A stretch of DNA of 48,009 bases from Actinomadura physcomitrii (GTDB taxonomy: Bacteria > Actinomycetota > Actinomycetes > Streptosporangiales > Streptosporangiaceae). The stretch lies in NCBI RefSeq assembly GCF_008923205.2, contig NZ_WBMS02000023.1, forward strand, positions 83,634-131,642. Reading direction: 5' to 3'. The stretch's first letter is position 1. Every line of letters begins with the position of its first letter. The notes beneath the pieces were generated by a model. That model made no database searches and was not told the DNA's origin. It worked only from the letters and a program-made list of their open reading frames with translations. Positions 17,566 to 26,416 of the stretch are shown here, piece after piece. The translations under genes and the position numbers were made by a program.

Positions 17566-18087
17566 ATGTCAGAGGGTGCGGGCAGAATGTCGATGGTGAC
17601 GGAGCGGACGTTCTCAGAGGGCGGCACCCGGGTGCCGGACGAGGTGATCCACGAGTTCGGCGCGCTGCTCGGCGCCGCGTCACTGCTGGAGCGCATCGCG
17701 GGCCGCGAGCTGGAGCGCCGCTGCGGCATCCGGCACGCGGTGTTCGAGGTGCTGCTCCGGCTGTCGGACGCGGGCGCCGACTGCCCCGACATGGGCGGGC
17801 TGGCCGGCGAGCTGATCCTGACCAGCGGCGGCATGACCCGGCTAGTCGACCGGATGCAGGAGGCGGGGCTCGTCCGCCGCCGCCCGCACGCGGGCGACCG
17901 GCGCCGCCACCTCGTCGAGCTCACCGGCGCCGGCCGCGCGAAGCTCGACGAGGCGCTGCGGGTGCACGCCGAGACGCTCCGCGAGCACTTCGCCGGCCCC
18001 CTCACCGACGACCAGCGCCGCGCCCTCGTCTCGGCCCTCCGCACCCTCCGCACCACCGCCCGCAAGGAGCTCGGGGCCCTGAGGTAG
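17566..18087 (+). CDS. MarR family transcriptional regulator
   Basis: A 173-residue winged-helix regulator. The recognition helix region is ELILTSGGMTRLVDRMQEAG and the wing RRRPHAGDRRRHLVELTGAG. Possible starts are ATG 17566, used here, or ATG 17587; a G-rich ribosome site lies before 17566 but is close. It is on the same strand as the mce operon, past its terminator. It could be a second mce regulator or act on something else. Confidence 0.85.
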   Translation: MSEGAGRMSMVTERTFSEGGTRVPDEVIHEFGALLGAASLLERIAGRELERRCGIRHAVFEVLLRLSDAGADCPDMGGLAGELILTSGGMTRLVDRMQEAGLVRRRPHAGDRRRHLVELTGAGRAKLDEALRVHAETLREHFAGPLTDDQRRALVSALRTLRTTARKELGALR

Positions 18088-18142
18088 CCGCGTCTCTTGT
18101 ACGGACCCTGGGCCGGGGCTTGTCCATCGCGCTCCCCAGTGG

Positions 18143-18176
18143 TTAGGTAAGCCTTAGTTAGGTAAGCCTAACCTAG
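18143..18176 (+). promoter_or_regulatory. Tandem iron boxes (DtxR/IdeR/DmdR type)
   Basis: TTAGGTAAGCCTAACCTAG at 18158-18176 matches the 19-bp DtxR/IdeR consensus (TTAGGTTAGSCTAACCTAA) except at two positions. A second, half-conserved copy starting TTAGGTAAGCC lies at 18143-18161 and overlaps it. The pair is 16 bp before the DUF2470 gene start. Iron-bound DtxR-family repressor would be expected to switch this gene off when iron is plentiful. Confidence 0.85.
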
Positions 18177-18191
18177 TACGTCGAGGAGGCC

Positions 18192-19007
18192 ATGGTGGGG
18201 CGAGCGGACACGACGGGGACGCGGGTGACCGGGCCCACGGCGGCGGAGCGGGCGCGGACGCTCGCCTACGGCATGGGCGACGGCGTCCTCGTGGCGCCGG
18301 GCGTGCCGCACACGCCCGTCCCCGCGTACACGACGGATCTCGACGGGCGGCCGCTGCTGCTCCTGCCGGTGGAGTCCGCGCTGGTCAAGGCCCTGGACCG
18401 GGCGGACGGCCGGCCCGCCACGCTTCGGATCAGCGACGTCGCGCCGGTCCCGCTCGCCGACCGGATGCGCGGCCGGGCGTGGCTGCACGGGTGGCTGACC
18501 GAGCTGCCGCCGGCCGGGCTGCGGGGCGCGGCGCTGCGGCTGTCGCGCCCGCATCCGCGTCCCGAACTGCTCGACCTCGCCGCCGAGGAGCCGCCGCGGG
18601 ACCGGACGTGGACGGTGCTGACCATGGACGTCGCGCAGGTGGAGATCGAGGACGCCTGGGGCGGCGCGACCCTCGAGCCCGAGGAGTACGCCGCCGGCGC
18701 GCCGGACCCGTTCGTCGCCATCGGCGCGGGCATCCTGGCGCATCTGGACTCCTGCCACCGTGGCGAGCTGAAGGGCCTGCTGCCGGTGTCGGCGGCTCCG
18801 TCCGGCGGGCCGTCCGGATCGCCGGACGGCCCGCCGGAGGTCCGGCCGCTCGGGCTGGACCGGTACGGAATGTGGCTGCGCTGCTCCGCGCCGTCGCCGG
18901 ACGCGGGCGGGACGTTCGACCTGCGGCTGACGTTCGACGAACCGGTCAGTGATCTCCACGGCCTGCGCCGGATGTACCGGCACCTGTTCGCGCACGCGGC
19001 CCCGTAG
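18192..19007 (+). CDS. DUF2470-domain protein, iron-regulated
   Basis: 271 residues. The N-terminal two thirds resemble the flavin-binding split-barrel proteins that precede DUF2470, and the C-terminal part (about 160-265; DRYGMWLRCS then a DEPVSDLHGLRRMYRHL helix) matches DUF2470. Proteins of this design include HugZ-like haem-utilisation factors, so a role in recovering iron from haem is plausible. ATG 18192 has GAGGAGG three bases upstream. The tandem iron boxes before it are the best functional clue. No haem oxygenase or siderophore genes adjoin it. Confidence 0.75.
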   Translation: MVGRADTTGTRVTGPTAAERARTLAYGMGDGVLVAPGVPHTPVPAYTTDLDGRPLLLLPVESALVKALDRADGRPATLRISDVAPVPLADRMRGRAWLHGWLTELPPAGLRGAALRLSRPHPRPELLDLAAEEPPRDRTWTVLTMDVAQVEIEDAWGGATLEPEEYAAGAPDPFVAIGAGILAHLDSCHRGELKGLLPVSAAPSGGPSGSPDGPPEVRPLGLDRYGMWLRCSAPSPDAGGTFDLRLTFDEPVSDLHGLRRMYRHLFAHAAP

Positions 19008-19359
19008 TCCGTACGGGACGAACGCCGAAAAGTCCATCTATATGGCCGTGATCTCCCGGATAGCGCGGACCGTTCCAGCCGGGTCATGCTCGGGTCTCCG
19101 GCCGCGGGACGCCGCCCGACGCCCGCCCGGGACGCCCCGGCCGCCGGCTCGCCCTCGCGGGGTGGGTGAGCAGGCGGACGGGAACCGTACCGGGCGGCGG
19201 GACGGCAGCGGCCCCGGCCGGGCCGGTGGTCCGGTGCCGCGGAGCGGAAGCCGGGGGCGTGGTCCGGGCCACTGGTCGAAACCCGTGCGGGACCGGATCC
19301 AGGCCACTGCCCGCGATTGGCTCTGCCGCCCGCCCGCCGCCGCCCCGCAGGCTGGGGCC
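19008..19359. other. GC-rich non-coding gap
   Basis: About 350 bp separate the DUF2470 stop from the PLP-enzyme start. Open reading continues through part of it but with no family resemblance. A small AT-rich patch (CATCTATATGG, near 19035) is the only promoter-like feature, and nothing else is supportable. Confidence 0.4.
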
Positions 19360-20541
19360 ATGACCGGACTTCACCCGCAGACCCGAGCCGTCCACCCGCC
19401 CGTGATCGCGCCGTCCGGCAGCCGCCCGCTCGGCCAGCCGATCTACCAGGGCCACCTGTTCGCCTTCGACGCCGCCGACGACCTCGCCGCCGCGTTCCAC
19501 GGCCCCGGCCAGGCGTTCCTGTACGGGCGGATGAGCAACCCGACCGTCCGCTCCCTGGAAGAGTCCCTCGCCGAGATCGAGGGAGGCACCGGCGCCCTCG
19601 CCACCGCCGCGGGGATGGGCGCGGTCAACGGGATCCTGACGGCGCTGCTGAAGTCCGGGGACCACGTCATCGCGCAGTCGTCGCTGTACGGCGGCACGTA
19701 CGCGCTGCTGCACGACCTCGCCGACCGGTGGGGCGTCGAGCTCACCCACATCCCCGGCGACGACCCCGCCGAGGTGCGGGAGGCGCTGCGCCCGAACACG
19801 CGGATGCTCTACCTGGAGACGGTCTCGAACCCGACCACGCACGTCACCGACGTCCCCGCGCTCACCGCCGCCGTCCGGGGGACGGGCGTGGTCACCGTCG
19901 TCGACAACACGTTCGCGCCGCTGCTGTTCCGGCCCCTCGAGCACGGCGCCGACATCGTCGTCCACTCCGTCACCAAGTTCCTCAGCGGGCACGGCGACGT
20001 CGTCGGCGGCGCCGCCGTGTTCGCCGACCCGGACGTGCACCGCCGCGTCTGGGACCACGCCGTCGAGCTCGGCTCCACCGCCGACCCGTTCGCCGCCTGG
20101 CTGACCCTGCGCGGACTCGCCACCGCGCCGATGCGGATCGCGCGGCACAGCGCGAACGCCCTCGACCTCGCCCGCCGCCTCGCCGGGCACCCGGCCGTCG
20201 ACCGCGTCCACTACCCGGGGCTCATCGACCACCCGCAGCACGACCTCGCCCGCCGGCTGCTGCCGGACGGCGCCGGCGGCGTCCTGTCGTTCGAACTGTC
20301 CGGCGGGCGCGAGGCGGGGCGGGTGTTCAGCGAGTCGGTGCGGCTGGTGTCGCTCAGCCCGTCGCTCGGCGACACCGGCACGCTCGTCATGCACCCCGCG
20401 AGCACCTCGCACCGCCAGATGGACGCCGCGTCCCTCGCCGCCGCCGGCATCGGCGAAGGCACCGTGAGACTAGCCGTGGGCCTGGAAGACCCCGACGACC
20501 TCTGGCACGACATAGACCAGGCCCTCGCCAAAACCCCCTGA
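19360..20541 (+). CDS. Cys/Met metabolism PLP-dependent lyase
   Basis: 393 residues, fold-type I PLP enzyme of the cystathionine gamma-lyase family. Tyr55/Arg57 in LYGRMSNPT bind cofactor phosphate of the neighbouring subunit, Asp182 (VDNTF) contacts the pyridine ring, and Lys206 in HSVTKFLSGHGD forms the Schiff base. The reaction could be methionine gamma-lyase, cystathionine gamma-lyase or a sulfhydrylase; the motif set does not decide. ATG 19360 gives a normal-length N-terminus. It ends at the homopolymer-interrupted hairpin at 20550. Confidence 0.88.
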   Translation: MTGLHPQTRAVHPPVIAPSGSRPLGQPIYQGHLFAFDAADDLAAAFHGPGQAFLYGRMSNPTVRSLEESLAEIEGGTGALATAAGMGAVNGILTALLKSGDHVIAQSSLYGGTYALLHDLADRWGVELTHIPGDDPAEVREALRPNTRMLYLETVSNPTTHVTDVPALTAAVRGTGVVTVVDNTFAPLLFRPLEHGADIVVHSVTKFLSGHGDVVGGAAVFADPDVHRRVWDHAVELGSTADPFAAWLTLRGLATAPMRIARHSANALDLARRLAGHPAVDRVHYPGLIDHPQHDLARRLLPDGAGGVLSFELSGGREAGRVFSESVRLVSLSPSLGDTGTLVMHPASTSHRQMDAASLAAAGIGEGTVRLAVGLEDPDDLWHDIDQALAKTP

Positions 20542-20549
20542 CCGAACCA

Positions 20550-20676
20550 CGTTCACTTGCGGCGAGGGGGGGGGGGGGGGGGGGGGCCGGCCGCCCCCCC
20601 CCCCCCCCCCCCCGCCCGGGGAGGGGGGGGGGGGGGGGGGCCCCCCCCCCCCCCCCCGCCTCGCCGCAAGTCAACG
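20550..20676. repeat. Interrupted inverted repeat with G/C homopolymer core
   Basis: CGTTCACTTGCGGCGAGG (20550-20567) and CCTCGCCGCAAGTCAACG (20659-20676) are inverted copies with one mismatch. They flank about 90 bases of G-runs and C-runs. The position between two convergent genes suits a bidirectional terminator. The core is probably not real sequence: a stem that blocks sequencing would give no-signal G calls on each strand, read as G then C on one strand. Confidence 0.7.
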
Positions 20677-20681
20677 AAAGG

Positions 20682-21854
<1,173 letters not shown>

Positions 21855-21903
21855 CGGGCGTGCGCGGCGGGCGCGTCCACCGAATTAGCGGCACCGGCGC
21901 GGC

Positions 21904-22680
21904 TCAGGCGCCGTCGGCCTCGCGCCGCTGCCGGGCCGCACGGCGGGCCTCCGCCTCCTGGAAGTCGAGCTTCTCCGCCTCCTCCGGCGTCGGCGCGGTG
22001 CCGCCGAGGTAGGCGGGCTGCCACCACTTCTCGCCCGCCTTCGGGACGTCCGGGTACTCCCGCTGCGCCTTCTCCAGCAGCTCCGACATGCGGGCCTGCA
22101 GATCCCGGGTGACCTGGTCGTAGTCGTCGCCGCGCTTGGGGTGCATCGGCTCGCCGACGAGGATCGTCACCGGCACGTTGCGCTGCAGCAGCCGGCGCTT
22201 GCGGCCCTTCGTCCACAGCCGCTGCGGGCCCCAGATCGCGATCGGGATCAGCGGGGTCTTGGACGCCACCGCCATCCGCACCGCGCCGCTCTTGATCTCC
22301 TTCACCGTGAACGAGCGGCTGATCGTCGCCTCCGCGAACACCCCGACGATCTCGCCGCCGCGCAGCGCCTTCAGCGCCGCCGCGTACGAGGACGCGCCCG
22401 CCTCCCGGTCGACAGGGATGTGCTTCATGCCGCGCATCAGCGGCCCGCCGACCCGGTTGTCGAAGATCTCCTTCTTCGCCATGAACCGCACCAGCCGGCC
22501 CGCCGGGTGCGCGGCCAGGCCCGCGAAGATGAAGTCGAGGTAGCTGATGTGGTTGCTGACGAGCACGGCACCGCCGGTGCTGGGAATGTGTTCGGTCCCC
22601 TCCAGACGGAACTTGATGTTCAGGGCCTTGAACACGCCAAGAGCCGTCTTGATCACTGGCGGGTACACGCGTTCGGACAT
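21904..22680 (-). CDS. 1-acyl-glycerol-phosphate acyltransferase family (PlsC-like)
   Basis: 258 residues. The catalytic HX4D motif is NHISYLD (His44, Asp49). The second block is FAEATISRSF in place of the textbook FPEGTRS, a form I know from an actinobacterial subgroup. It should transfer a fatty acyl chain to a lysophospholipid at the membrane. The ATG at 22680 begins MSERVYPPV; an upstream in-frame ATG would add 22 unlikely residues. The C-terminus is charged. Confidence 0.87.
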   Translation of the reverse strand: MSERVYPPVIKTALGVFKALNIKFRLEGTEHIPSTGGAVLVSNHISYLDFIFAGLAAHPAGRLVRFMAKKEIFDNRVGGPLMRGMKHIPVDREAGASSYAAALKALRGGEIVGVFAEATISRSFTVKEIKSGAVRMAVASKTPLIPIAIWGPQRLWTKGRKRRLLQRNVPVTILVGEPMHPKRGDDYDQVTRDLQARMSELLEKAQREYPDVPKAGEKWWQPAYLGGTAPTPEEAEKLDFQEAEARRAARQRREADGA

Positions 22681-22805
22681 GTCAGCACCGTACTTGAGCG
22701 ACGCCATGATCAGCGAGTGCGGCGCAGGGATCGCGATGGATCCCACAAGCGGCCGGAACTCTGAGAAGGTGGGGGTGTCACGTGATCCGCCGATGGTGAA
22801 GGGGG

Positions 22806-23663
22806 ATGAGCATGGAACCGTTGGACGCGGCGGCGGACGTGCACGCGCTCATCCGCGACGTGCTTCCGGAGCTGGCGCCCAGCGCCTGGTTCGACTCGGG
22901 GACGTCCGAGGTGGTGCTCCCGCTCGGCCGGTCCGAAGCGCGCGCCTCAAGCTGGACCGTGCTCGAGCGCTGCGCCCGCGCGCCGCGCTCGACGTGGCCG
23001 CGGGTGGTGGACGAGTGGGTCCGCGAGGTCGGCGACCGCGCGTTCCTCGCCGTCGGCGAGATGGAGCTGTTCGGCGACGTCCGCGAGCTGCTGCGGCTGC
23101 GGATCGTGCCGAAGCTCGCGCCGCGCGACCGGGAGGGTCTCGTCGTCGTCCCCGCCGGCGACCACTTCGACGCGATGGTGATGATCGAGCACCCGCGCTA
23201 CGGCGGCCCGCTGACCAAGGCGCGGGCCGGCCTGCTGGGCCTGCACAAGCTCGGCTATGTGATGACGAACACCCACGACCGCGAACTGTCGGACGTGTCG
23301 GTGCACGACCAGCCCCTGCTGCCCGGGCAGAACGTCCGGGTCGTCGCCAAGCCCGGCAGCCGGTACGTGTCGGCGCTGCTCAGCGAGGTCGACCAGTTCC
23401 TCCCGGTGCCGAACGAGCACGGCGCGCTGGTCGGCGTCCCGTGCCACAGCACCCTGCTGCTGTACCCGATAAGGTCCACGGCCGTCCGCGAGGTGCTCCC
23501 CGTCTTCGCCGACGTCGTCCGCGAGATGCACGCCGCCGCCGACGACCCGTGCGCCCCCGGCGTCTACTGGAGCCACGGCGAGCGCCGCCTCACCCCCCTG
23601 CCCCCCGACGCCCCCCACGAAGGCACCGGCGAGTTCGCCACTTTGTTGCGGAAGTTGTGCTAG
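22806..23663 (+). CDS. Protein of unknown function
   Basis: 285 residues, no family recognised. It is soluble, with no signal peptide or membrane helix, and mixed alpha/beta in appearance. Distinct stretches include a Trp/Arg-rich early part, LRIVPKLAPRD, and HKLGYVMTNTHDREL. ATG 22806 (or 22812) follows a GAAGGGGG ribosome site. It is divergent from the acyltransferase (125 bp) and ends at a cluster of hairpins shared with ung. Confidence 0.7.
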   Translation: MSMEPLDAAADVHALIRDVLPELAPSAWFDSGTSEVVLPLGRSEARASSWTVLERCARAPRSTWPRVVDEWVREVGDRAFLAVGEMELFGDVRELLRLRIVPKLAPRDREGLVVVPAGDHFDAMVMIEHPRYGGPLTKARAGLLGLHKLGYVMTNTHDRELSDVSVHDQPLLPGQNVRVVAKPGSRYVSALLSEVDQFLPVPNEHGALVGVPCHSTLLLYPIRSTAVREVLPVFADVVREMHAAADDPCAPGVYWSHGERRLTPLPPDAPHEGTGEFATLLRKLC

Positions 23664-23664
23664 C

Positions 23665-23820
23665 CCAGGGGGCTGTGTTTTCCCGGGGGGCGACCCCCCT
23701 GGAACCCCCCGTCACGACGGACGGGCTGTTTCCCGCTCCGCTGGCGCTCCGCGCGAAACAGCCCGTCCGTCGGCGGGCAGGCCCGCTGCGCTCGCTGCAC
23801 TCGCTCCGCGTGCCTGCCCG
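23665..23820. terminator. Three consecutive hairpins between convergent genes
   Basis: Three perfect inverted repeats follow one another: CCAGGGGG/CCCCCTGG (23665-23672, 23695-23702); a 17-bp stem GACGGACGGGCTGTTTC with its complement (23716-23732, 23755-23771); and CGGGCAGGC/GCCTGCCCG (23774-23782, 23812-23820). They lie between the unknown gene and ung, which converge. This is strong bidirectional termination, and the loops contain further GCGCTCGC repeats. Confidence 0.75.
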
Positions 23821-23891
23821 TGTGGTGGCTGGGGTCTGGTCTTCCGTTCGCGTGTTCAGCCGGCTCTTCCGGAGGGGGCGAGGGGCGGCTC

Positions 23892-24569
23892 TTACGGGAG
23901 TTTCCAGTCGATGGGGGCGGCGCCCTGTTGTTCCAGGAGCTGGTTGGCGCGGGTGAAGGGGCGGGAGCCGAAGAAGCCGCTGTTCGCGGAGTAGGGGCTC
24001 GGGTGCGGCGACTCGATGCAGGGGACGTTGCCGAGCATCGGCTTGAGATTGCGGGCGTCGCGGCCCCACAGGATCGCGACGAGCGGGCGGTCGCGGGCGG
24101 CGAGGGCGCGGATGGCCTGCTCGGTGACCTGCTCCCAGCCCTTGTCGCGGTGCGAGCCGGGCTTGCGCGGCATGACGGTGAGCGCCCTGTTCAGCAGCAG
24201 GACGCCGCGCTCGGCCCAGGGGGTGAGGTCGCCGCTGGACGGCTCGGGGTGGCCGAGGTCGTCGCAGTACTCGCGGAAGATGTTGACGAGGCTGGCGGGC
24301 AGCGGCCGGACGTCGGGGGCGACGGAGAAGCTGAGGCCGACCGGGTGGCCGGGCGTGGGGTAGGGGTCCTGCCCGACGATCAGCACCCGGACCTCGTCGA
24401 ACGGCTGGGTGAAGGCGCGCAGGATGAGGTTCCCGGCGGGCAGGTAGCGGCGTCCGGCGGCGACCTCGGCGCGCAGCCAGTCGCCGGCGGCGGCGATCGT
24501 CCCGGCGACGGGGGCGAGGGCCTGCGCCCAGCCGGCTTCGACGATCTCGGAGAGGGGGCGTGCCGTCAT
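23892..24569 (-). CDS. ung: Uracil-DNA glycosylase (family 1)
   Basis: 225 residues, the normal length. It removes uracil from DNA, starting base-excision repair. Motif A is GQDPYP with catalytic Asp68 (66-71), and motif B is HPSPYSA (188-194), with Tyr in the position usually held by Leu. The ATG at 24569 fits the family start. It stands alone between the convergent hairpin cluster and the divergent WS/DGAT gene. Confidence 0.95.
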   Translation of the reverse strand: MTARPLSEIVEAGWAQALAPVAGTIAAAGDWLRAEVAAGRRYLPAGNLILRAFTQPFDEVRVLIVGQDPYPTPGHPVGLSFSVAPDVRPLPASLVNIFREYCDDLGHPEPSSGDLTPWAERGVLLLNRALTVMPRKPGSHRDKGWEQVTEQAIRALAARDRPLVAILWGRDARNLKPMLGNVPCIESPHPSPYSANSGFFGSRPFTRANQLLEQQGAAPIDWKLP

Positions 24570-24822
24570 GGCGCATCAGCCTAGTGCGGTGATCACCGGG
24601 CCGGAGGGCGAACCGTTTCTTGATCAGGCCTGTGAAGTTTCCTGACCAGATGAGGACGGCGAATCGGGAAAAGATTTCCTGGTTGCCCGAATCGGCAGAT
24701 GAACCGGGTGAAACGTCCCGTTAAGTCGGCGTTACTTCCCGCCGCGGAGCGTTGACCTACCGCGTCCGCCGCCGAAACCTGGGAGGGCAGGCAAGTGCCG
24801 GACGAGCGGACGGGACGCACGG

Positions 24823-26310
24823 ATGACCCAGCTGACCAGCGTGGACGCCACATTCCTGAACGCCGAGACGGGCAACGCCTACGCCCACATCGCCGGGCTC
24901 GGGGTGCTCGACCCCGCGGCGTGCCCGGGCGGGCGGCTCACCGTCGAGCAGGTGGCCGGCCTGGTGCGCGACCGCGCCCACCTCGCGCCGCCGCTGCGGC
25001 GGCGGCTCGTCCGGGTGCCGCTCGGCCTGGACTTCCCGTACTGGGAGGACGACCCGGACTTCGCGCCCGAAAAGCACATCGTCGAGATCGGGCTGCCCGC
25101 GCCGGGTGACGACCGGCAGCTCGCCGACGCGGTCGCGATGCTGCACGAGCAGCCGCTCGACCGGTCCCGCCCGCTGTGGGAGATCGCACTGATCCAGGGG
25201 CTGCGGGGCGGCCGCGTCGCCGTGTACCTGAAGGTGCACCACGCCGCGATCGACGGCGTGCTCGCGGCCGAGACGCTCGCGGCGCTGCTCGACCTGTCGC
25301 CCGAGCCCCGCGAGCTTCCGCCGGACGACGCCGCTCCCGTCCGCGCGCCGAGCACGGCGACGATGGTCGGGACGGGCCTGCTGCGGATGGCGGCGCATCC
25401 CGTCCGGTCGGCGCTGTCGCTCGCGCGCAGCGCCCCGTACCTGGACGAGATCCCCGGCCTCGCGTCCGTCCCCGGCGTTGGGTTCGTGTCGTCGATGGCG
25501 CAGGGCGCGCTGCGCCGGCCGGAGGCGCCGCCGGTGCCGCGCGTCGCCGCACCGCCGACCCCGTTCAACCGGCCGGTGGGCCCGCGCCGCGCCGTCGCCT
25601 GCGGCGAACTGCCGCTCGCGGACGTCAAGGAGATCCGGCGGGGGCTCGGCGGCAGCGTCAACGACGTGGTCATGGCGCTGTGCGCGACCGCGCTGCGGCA
25701 GTGGCTGGACAAGCGCGGCGAGCTGCCGGACCGCCCGCTGGTCGGGGGAGTGCCGGTGTCGCTGCGGCTCGCGGGCGGCGGCGGCCCCGGCGGCAACCAG
25801 GTGTCGATCATGAGCACGCCGCTGGCCACCCACATCCCCGACCCGGCCGAGCGGTACGCCGCCGTCCGGCGCGACATGGACCTGGTCAAGCGGCGGTTCA
25901 CCGCGTCGTCGGGCGGCTGGGTGCGGGAGATGAGCGGGCTGCTGCCCGCGCCCGTCGCGGGCGCCGTCACCCGGTTCGCGCTGCAGGCAGCGTCGGCGGT
26001 CGCGCTGCGGCCGGTGAACCTCGTGGTGTCGAACGTGCCGGGCCCGCAGTTCCCGCTGTACCTGTGCGGCGCGCGGGTGCTCGGCTACTACCCGATCTCC
26101 GTGGTCACCGACGTCAGCGGCGGCTTGAACATCACGGTCTTCTCCTACGACGGCAAGGTGGACGTCGGCATCGTCGCCTGCCGCGACCTGGTGCCCGATC
26201 CGTCGGAGATCATCGACCACCTGGACGACGCGCTAGACGAGCTGTGTTCCCTTGTGGGGGGACGTGCCCTTGTGGGGGGACGACCCCCCACACCCCCCGC
26301 TGCGGGGTGA
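24823..26310 (+). CDS. Wax ester synthase/diacylglycerol acyltransferase (WS/DGAT)
   Basis: 495 residues. Catalytic motif HHAAIDG is at 139-145; SVNDVV and SNVPGP, both typical, are further on. It should make triacylglycerol or wax ester from acyl-CoA. The family N-terminus (LTSVDATFLNAE) fixes ATG 24823, although that codon has no good ribosome site. GGGAGGG (24781-24787) fits GTG 24795, which is in another frame. The last 20 residues (SLVGGRALVGGR...) come from an 18-bp tandem repeat running into a terminator array, so the C-terminus is probably a repeat-driven extension. Confidence 0.88.
   Translation: MTQLTSVDATFLNAETGNAYAHIAGLGVLDPAACPGGRLTVEQVAGLVRDRAHLAPPLRRRLVRVPLGLDFPYWEDDPDFAPEKHIVEIGLPAPGDDRQLADAVAMLHEQPLDRSRPLWEIALIQGLRGGRVAVYLKVHHAAIDGVLAAETLAALLDLSPEPRELPPDDAAPVRAPSTATMVGTGLLRMAAHPVRSALSLARSAPYLDEIPGLASVPGVGFVSSMAQGALRRPEAPPVPRVAAPPTPFNRPVGPRRAVACGELPLADVKEIRRGLGGSVNDVVMALCATALRQWLDKRGELPDRPLVGGVPVSLRLAGGGGPGGNQVSIMSTPLATHIPDPAERYAAVRRDMDLVKRRFTASSGGWVREMSGLLPAPVAGAVTRFALQAASAVALRPVNLVVSNVPGPQFPLYLCGARVLGYYPISVVTDVSGGLNITVFSYDGKVDVGIVACRDLVPDPSEIIDHLDDALDELCSLVGGRALVGGRPPTPPAAG
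26249..26282 (+). repeat. 18-bp direct repeat at the end of the WS/DGAT gene
   Basis: CCCTTGTGGGGGGACG occurs at 26249-26264 and 26267-26282, a unit of 18 bp. It is in frame, so it duplicates six codons near the C-terminus. The second copy is also the left arm of a hairpin (26272-26279 with 26284-26291). Confidence 0.8.
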
Positions 26311-26408
26311 GCGGCGCCCGCAGCGGCGCCCGCAGCGGAGCGGAGGGCGCCGCTCACCCCGGTGGGGGGCCTGCCCCCCACGCCCCCCGGTGGGGGCTCC
26401 GCCCCCAC
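26304..26408. terminator. Terminator array between convergent genes
   Basis: Three perfect hairpins follow in order: a 16-bp stem (26304-26319 with 26345-26360), GTGGGGGGC/GCCCCCCAC (26362-26370, 26373-26381) and GTGGGGGC/GCCCCCAC (26390-26397, 26401-26408). They sit between the WS/DGAT stop and the Nudix-like stop. The 16-bp stem overlaps the WS/DGAT stop codon. Confidence 0.78.
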
Positions 26409-26416
26409 ACCCCCGG

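Noticed and set aside
20566..20658. G-quadruplex or CRISPR-like element
   Set aside because: Only homopolymer runs, no repeat-spacer structure; a sequencing no-signal artefact at a hairpin explains it better.
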